Below, piece by piece: positions 58,463 to 64,000 of a stretch of DNA of 64,000 nt. The stretch is from NCBI RefSeq assembly GCF_000218685.1, contig NW_006763295.1, forward strand, positions 610,244-674,243, written 5' to 3'. The notes beneath the pieces are model-generated. The model saw only the letters and a list, made by a program, of their open reading frames with translations, had not been told where the DNA came from and searched no databases. A program made the translations under genes and the position numbers. Position 1 is the stretch's first letter, and every line of letters starts with the position of its first letter. This DNA comes from Serpula lacrymans var. lacrymans S7.9. Its lineage: Eukaryota > Basidiomycota > Agaricomycetes > Boletales > Serpulaceae.

Positions 58463-61400
58463 TCATTTTTCTTCAAGGTGAGCGAGGAATGCCACCCATG
58501 TCTTCTTGTCAATAATGCCTTCATCTGTATGAGGTGATCAGAAATATTTTACAATTTCAGAAGCATGCAACGACCTACAGTCACCGTCTGTGTCTGTGAC
58601 AACAACGTATCGTGCGCCGAGCTTGACGAAAAACTGGTGGACGAGCTCCAACGGGGCGTTGGACTGAATTGTCAAAGGGGCCTGATTAAAAGAGATAGAA
58701 AACTGGTAAGCCTCTCGCAGCCCTTAGGTTGACAGTGGTATATCGAACTGACGTCATCCATGTATACGCTGAAATCGAACGGATCGACACCCGCATGCGA
58801 AGCATTGTCTACTAAAGACGAAAACGAAGCAGCCATATCCTCGTGCGTGTACGTCGTATTGAAGTGGACCTCCTCATTTGCGTCCTCTGCGACGATGGCT
58901 AGAATTTTTTTGTTGATCAGGTCAGAGCGCAATCATATTGGAAACAACCAGAAAACATACTTAGAGCGTGCTCCAGCTCGCTAGCGCCGATATAACCAAT
59001 CATCCTCATCCCATCTTGGACACTTTGTTTGACGATTGGGAAGCCGCTATCATCATGCCCATCATTAAGCAAATTCTGCAACTGATCTCTTAAGCTCTCC
59101 ACATTATTCGTACGGTCCAGATGTATTACATCCACATCACGGTCGGTCTGTATCAACACGTTGGTTAGTAAGAACAAATACATGAAAATGAATATAACAA
59201 TCATACCACATCGTTAATTGAAAGGTTTCCCCATAAGTACTCATGCTTGGCATCCAAATATGGGAGCTGGGAAAGTCTACCCCGACGGAACAGTGCAAGA
59301 AAAAATCATTAATAGCCTGAAGCCAAAGCACAGCTTCGTGACGCACTCAATCACGAGGTCGTAGATGCCCTTGGGTTCAAGTGCATCGGCGACGGTCTTG
59401 GCGACAAGAACAGACAACATCACAGGCACGGCATACGTGAGAGTATCCGTCAGCTCGAACATAATGACGGCCAATGAAACAGTCGTCCGCTACAGCGCAA
59501 AATCAATATTAGCCAGGAACTTGGTCCTCGGAGAAAAAAGAAATAGACGGAATAGAGCATAATCAACGGTACAGAGGCCGACTCACCGTCACTCCGGATA
59601 ATGCTGCGGCTGCACCAACCATAGCATACAGCCCAGGGATCACGCAATCCATATCCCCACCGCAGACACCAAAAACCCGGCTGTTGGGGTATTGATACTG
59701 CAGCCACTGAACGCCGATGCCAACAATTCGGCCAGCACACGCACCGACCCCAAGGGTGGGGATGAAAATACCTGCAGGGACTTTGATTCCGAAGGTCACG
59801 ATGGTCAATGCACCCTTGACGACCATCGCGATAAGAATCGCTCGGACGACTGGCCAAAGGTGGCTAAGACTTCCTGGATCGAGCACGCAGAGCCCTGAGT
59901 GGGTATTGCCACTCCCTGTGCGACATTCGGCGAAGAGATTGTAGACTAGCTCAGTCCCACCCATGCGGGTGTAGGGATTCAAAAAGCACAAGATGGTGGT
60001 GGCGAGTGTCACCTGAGAGAATAAGCAAGACTAGAACCCTCGGAGAAAAGATAAACGTACAAGGATGACTTCAGCAATAGGATGCGTCCTTAACCACGTG
60101 GCGCCGCGTACATCGCGACTCCAGCGGTAGTTGAGTTTGGAGAAGTATGCACCGTAAACACCCTATGCAGCAAGTCTAAGTAAGTTTGGGTTGAAGTTTT
60201 ACCGACGTACCCCGAATGCGCCGAGGAGAAGAAAGAAGACTAGTTCGTATGCATGCCAATCCTAGAAGAGCAAAAGATCAAACGGCTATAGCAAATATAG
60301 ACAAGCAACTTACTCTATCATAGGTAACCTGGAATAAAACTAGTTTCCCTGTCCCTAGAGGATCAAGGAACCTCAGGGTGATCGCTGCTATCATAGCACA
60401 GAAGAAACTGTAAAACAAAAGACAAATTTTAATCACAATTTTGATGCATATTCTATTCGTATTTGTTCACCTTCTCCACATGACCTACATAGGGTAGTTG
60501 TGTCAGTCAGTGATCGAACTAGGATAGATGATGGGATAAACCTTTGGTGGGAAGAAGTATGACACTTCTTCCAAGCTGAAAAGGGTTCCGCCTATAGGAG
60601 CACCAAAAGCTACAGCGACACCAGCAGCACACGCGGCACTGAGGATTTCACGCCTTTTGGCTGCAGCAGCGATGCAGAGTTAGTACAAGCTAATGCAATA
60701 GTTGCTGGCACCAACCCTCATTATTTTCGTACTTGCTATTGTAGCGGCTCACTATATTACCTATACAACTTGCGATATGGACAAATGGGCCTTCTTTGCC
60801 GAGTGAAAGACCAGAAGCGACCGAAAGGGCAAGCCCGACAGACTTTGTAAAGAGAGTACGACCCCCGAGATACCCGTGGATAACGAAACCTTTAGAAGAG
60901 CCACCGTTAGTTACTTTCCTGACCATGACAAATTAGATGCGCACCAGAAAGTATGGTTTTGATCTCGGGTATGCCACTTCCAGCGGCCTGGAGACGACCT
61001 TGGTTAGCTAAATGACGATCAAATCGAAGAAAGTATACGAACGTAATACATGAGCTTGCGTTTAGGCTGGGTTTCAGGGGACGAAGTAGGCGATGACGTA
61101 GTATCTTTTCCGTTGCCAAATTCAGGCGAGAGAACACCAGATTCTTTGCGAGTGATGAAAGAAGTTGACGCAGTAAGATGAATAGTGAGTAACGCAGACG
61201 TCACGGCCAAGAGCAGCTACGGGTATATGCGCGGGTTGAGAATCGATATGAATTGAAATGAGGACAAAGAGAGGCATACCGCGACACAAGCATAAGCAAT
61301 ATATTCTACCATGTTTTCATGATCTCCGTCCAGCACCTGACCTCCGTGCGTCCAAGATTCATACGCATATGACCATGTTCTCCATGCAGGACAATCGGTA

Positions 61401-62203
61401 TCATTAGATAATAAAAGATCGTCAGATGTAGTTGGACAACAAAAACTCTTTGCTCTCCATAAAGAGGTAGTACAATAGCCTTCTTTTGCGTCAAATAACC
61501 ATTGTTCTCCACGGATGACGAGAAAAGCGATAACAGAAGTGAGAAAGCCTACGATGGTGACGATGATCCAACCAAGACTTTTGTCGAAAGCCAGGCGGAT
61601 GCGAGAGCGTATAGATTTACCCCTTCTTAATCGGGAAAAGCGAACAGAGTCTTTGATTGCGTCATGCAGCCAGTCGATAGATGAGAAAGAGGAGTACCAC
61701 ACCCGTATACCGTTTGTGCGTACATCTGCGTCCTCGTTCGGCTGGTCTGGCTTTGAGCTGATGAGGGGGGCATCATACGCAGATATGGGGCGTTGGAGTA
61801 GCCTGCTACGAAAATAAGAGCGATCTCGCAGAGAAGAGGGTGAATGGAGAGGCGAGGTGGGGTTTGAAGAAGCACTGTGGGGGAGGTCGATGCCTGGAAG
61901 AGCAGGAAGGTGGCGTCTGAGACGAAAGCTACCGATGTTGCCGCTGGTCGTGCGCTTTGGCTTTGGGGCTACGAGGAGGGTGCCGTAATCCGTCGAGTCT
62001 GTATTGGAGCGCAGAGAAGTGAGCTCGTCTGCTGTGCTGACTCTGTTGAGGATGGTTGGCGTCGTCGTGCTGCTGCCTATTCGGAGCAGACGTTGCCTTC
62101 GCCATGCAATAGTCGACGGCCCACTGAGCGGACCTGTCGGGTTTTCGGACAAAGGGGGCGCTAGCGATGACGACGAGCGCGTTCGCTGCAGTGATTGGTC
62201 CAT
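58463..62203 (-). CDS. CLC-type chloride channel/proton exchanger (Gef1-like)
   Basis: ATG at 62203 ([20 protein letters not shown]). A cytosolic N-terminus of about 200 residues precedes the membrane domain: [37 protein letters not shown] helix, [15 protein letters not shown] (selectivity motif GSGIPE), [16 protein letters not shown] (gating Glu in GKEGP), [20 protein letters not shown] (third CLC motif) and [20 protein letters not shown]. The C-terminal part holds two CBS domains, with [20 protein letters not shown] and [20 protein letters not shown] in the first, and [20 protein letters not shown] in the second. It should acidify or ion-balance Golgi, endosomes or vacuole like yeast Gef1. 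Many introns, including several within helices. Orientation tandem with the next gene. Confidence 0.92.
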
Positions 62204-63078
62204 TCGTCCAGCTGATAACCGCACACGTCTTCAAGTCAGACTTCCTCACTGAAATGGTCGTTGGCGTGCCCCATTCAGCATGCCATCCATATATGGTAAT
62301 TCACTCTGGCCTCCTGCTCGTGTCTCATTGCATTCGTGCACAACACCAGCCCGCTCACACGAGCACATTATCTACTCAACACAGCTCAGCTATACCTTCT
62401 TTGCAATAGCATACGATCTCTTGTTCTCAAAGAACGATTATCCCAGACACGCCCTTCCAGCTCTTCCCATGTCAACCCAGTGAGAATACCTGGTACAGGC
62501 GATCAAAACAATTTAATCAAAGCTTAATCCACTTTACAACCCACAATTGCCATCTCCGATGCAAGAATAACCTATACCATACCTTCAAACTGACAAGATG
62601 GCGAATCTGTGGGTGCGCTGATAAAAACCAAATAAAAACTGCATCATGGCCATCCAACATTAGGGTAGTTGACAATGGTGTGAAACGTGCGAGCCCCAGA
62701 ACACCATCTTCCTCGAACTAATAGCTGCTCAACACTGTACTGAAGTGACACTCAGTGACTGAACCAAACCTTACGGTGGATGATTGGTTACGGTTCAACT
62801 TTCGAGCCCGGCCAATGTCCGGCATAATATTTTTCAAAATCCGATGTACCTTCAGCTATTATATTTGTATTTAGCAAAATTCGAGCAAGGCCTTTGATGG
62901 GCGATCAACGAAGATACATTTTAATTAATTTCTTTGATCCAGCGAGTGTGATTTGGGCAAAAGCCAGTGTGATGAGAGATCGAGCGAGCGTGCAATTCAA
63001 TATGTCAACATAGGATTTCAAGCGTCCAAATACATCAAGAAATTACAAGTATTACACATATACTGACAACCCCTCTCC
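62204..63078. other. Intergenic, no gene seen
   Basis: Promoter of the CLC gene and 3' flank of the viroplasmin-domain gene. Overlapping plus-strand open frames from 61877 to 62527 are antisense to the CLC N-terminus and leader and lack domain signatures. Confidence 0.5.
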
Positions 63079-63892
63079 TCAAGGTAAGATCTCCACCTCA
63101 CCCGCTTCGATTGTGTTCTGCATGGCTGTGATACCGGCGGAAATAGAAGGACAGCGAGTAAAAACGGCGCGGCTGACAGCGATAACGAGAGGAGAGGTAG
63201 ACTGCCTGAGAAAATAGAGATGAGACAGTTTCGAAGTCGACGAGTCAAAGGTCACTTACCACGCAGCAAAGATACCAATTCTACGTCCTCTGGTGACCAA
63301 ATAGAAGGGACCAGCTGTCCCAGCATCAGGAACCTCATAAACCTGGCCGAGGTATGTGCGAGTGATAGCCTGTGAGGCATTTGGCACATTACCTCCAGGT
63401 GGAGCGGCAGGGGTAGCGAGCGAGCCAAGTGCTGTGGTGAAAAGAGGAGAGCTGGTGGTGATCGGAGAAACTGTCGCATAAGCACTGGCACCCAAAGCAG
63501 GAGTAAGCGGAGAAGAGGCGGCACCCAAAGCAGGAGTGCGTGAAGAAGCAGCAGCTGAAGGACCAGATACCACAGTAGAGCTGGCGGCAAGCGACCCTTG
63601 AACTATTGAGGAAGATGGGGAAGAGCTGGTGTATATGGGACTTGATGGAGTTGAAGGGCGGGCACTGCCAAGAACAGCGGACATCATGAGCATAGCGTTG
63701 CTCCTACTCAAGGTTACGGATGAGAGGAGAGAAAGGAGGATGTCTGGAGGTACACGTAAGTTAGTGCAATAATCAGAAACATGAGAAGGCCTTACTCATA
63801 GTTTCTTCCTCGTCGCTGAGGCAATCTTCACTCACGGAGCGTTCAGGCTGCTTGGAAGAGTTTGAACGACCAGGGGGAGGAGATTGAGTCAT
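63079..63892 (-). CDS. Short protein ending in an RNase H1 N-terminal (viroplasmin-like) domain
   Basis: Exons 63892-63796, 63743-63260 and 63205-63079; 235 residues. The N-terminal two thirds are Ser/Thr/Ala/Pro-rich and disordered. The C-terminus is the viroplasmin-like fold: GPFYLVTRGRRIGIFAAWQS, then PLVIAVSRAVFTRCPSISAG and AMQNTIEAGEVEILP. This small module recognises nucleic acid in RNase H1. Here nothing follows it, so there is no RNase H domain. The order (domain at the end) is the reverse of the other viroplasmin-domain gene in the window (6163-7989), where it is at the start. A TATAAAAG box (63952-63959, minus strand) lies about 60 bases upstream of the ATG. Role unknown. Confidence 0.75.
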
Positions 63893-63951
63893 TGCAATTT
63901 GGAAGGAGGAGGTAAGTATGTCTGGATGATAATTGTGAACTCACCCGTACC

Positions 63952-63959
63952 TTTTATAG
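63952..63959 (-). promoter_or_regulatory. TATA box of the viroplasmin-domain gene
   Basis: GCTATAAAAGG on the minus strand, about 60 bases upstream of the start codon at 63892. Confidence 0.5.
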
Positions 63960-64000
63960 CTGTTTGCTTGAGGCAGCATAGACTTACAGCCCATAGTGAC

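Noticed and set aside
61877..62527. Overlapping plus-strand open frames
   Set aside because: Antisense to the CLC N-terminal exon and its leader; low-complexity Ser/Pro codons explain the openness.

Overview
The window is nuclear DNA of a filamentous fungus, almost certainly a basidiomycete and probably an Agaricomycete. Genes are dense, on both strands, and broken by many short GT-AG introns (mostly 45-75 nt) with very small exons. The gene set is fungal: DASH Duo1, ATG27, a Kre9-like wall protein, Dbp10, a Cti6-like PHD protein, HSP12, and two short proteins with the RNase H1 N-terminal (viroplasmin-like) domain. There is no bacterial or viral gene content, no CRISPR array, and I could not identify an rRNA or tRNA gene.

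Layout, left to right. A membrane RING-H2 ubiquitin ligase runs in from the left edge, followed by HSP12. Ataxin-3 (Josephin deubiquitinase) and ATG27 are divergent. Then come a viroplasmin-domain protein, DASH Duo1, a Kre9-like GPI/secreted protein and the helicase DBP10. Queuine tRNA-ribosyltransferase and mitochondrial tyrosyl-tRNA synthetase are divergent and share a 304-bp promoter region. A TM9/nonaspanin gene follows, then three tandem alpha/beta-hydrolases of the homoserine-acetyltransferase-like family, ribosomal protein S23, phosphatidate cytidylyltransferase, DNA topoisomerase I and a complex I subunit (B12/NDUFB3). After a gene-poor stretch (about 36.3-38.9 kb) comes a HAD-phosphatase/class II terpene cyclase fusion of the drimane-synthase type. 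A 640-bp degenerate Tc1/mariner-like element with clear terminal inverted repeats and TA duplications lies between this gene and threonine deaminase. The right part holds a Cti6-like PHD gene, VPS8, COG2, one uncertain short gene, a CLC chloride transporter and a second viroplasmin-domain protein.

Most genes are housekeeping and do not form one pathway. Three themes recur: protein turnover and membrane traffic (RING ligase, ataxin-3, ATG27, TM9, VPS8, COG2, CLC); translation and RNA (DBP10, TGT, TyrRS, RPS23); and accessory metabolism (terpene cyclase, tandem hydrolases). The most distinctive features are the terpene cyclase fusion with a GC-AG intron, the hydrolase triplication, the mobile element, and a recurrent use of micro-exons of 7-24 nt that I reconstructed by hand from reading frame and family conservation. 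Splice coordinates are manual predictions without transcript data.
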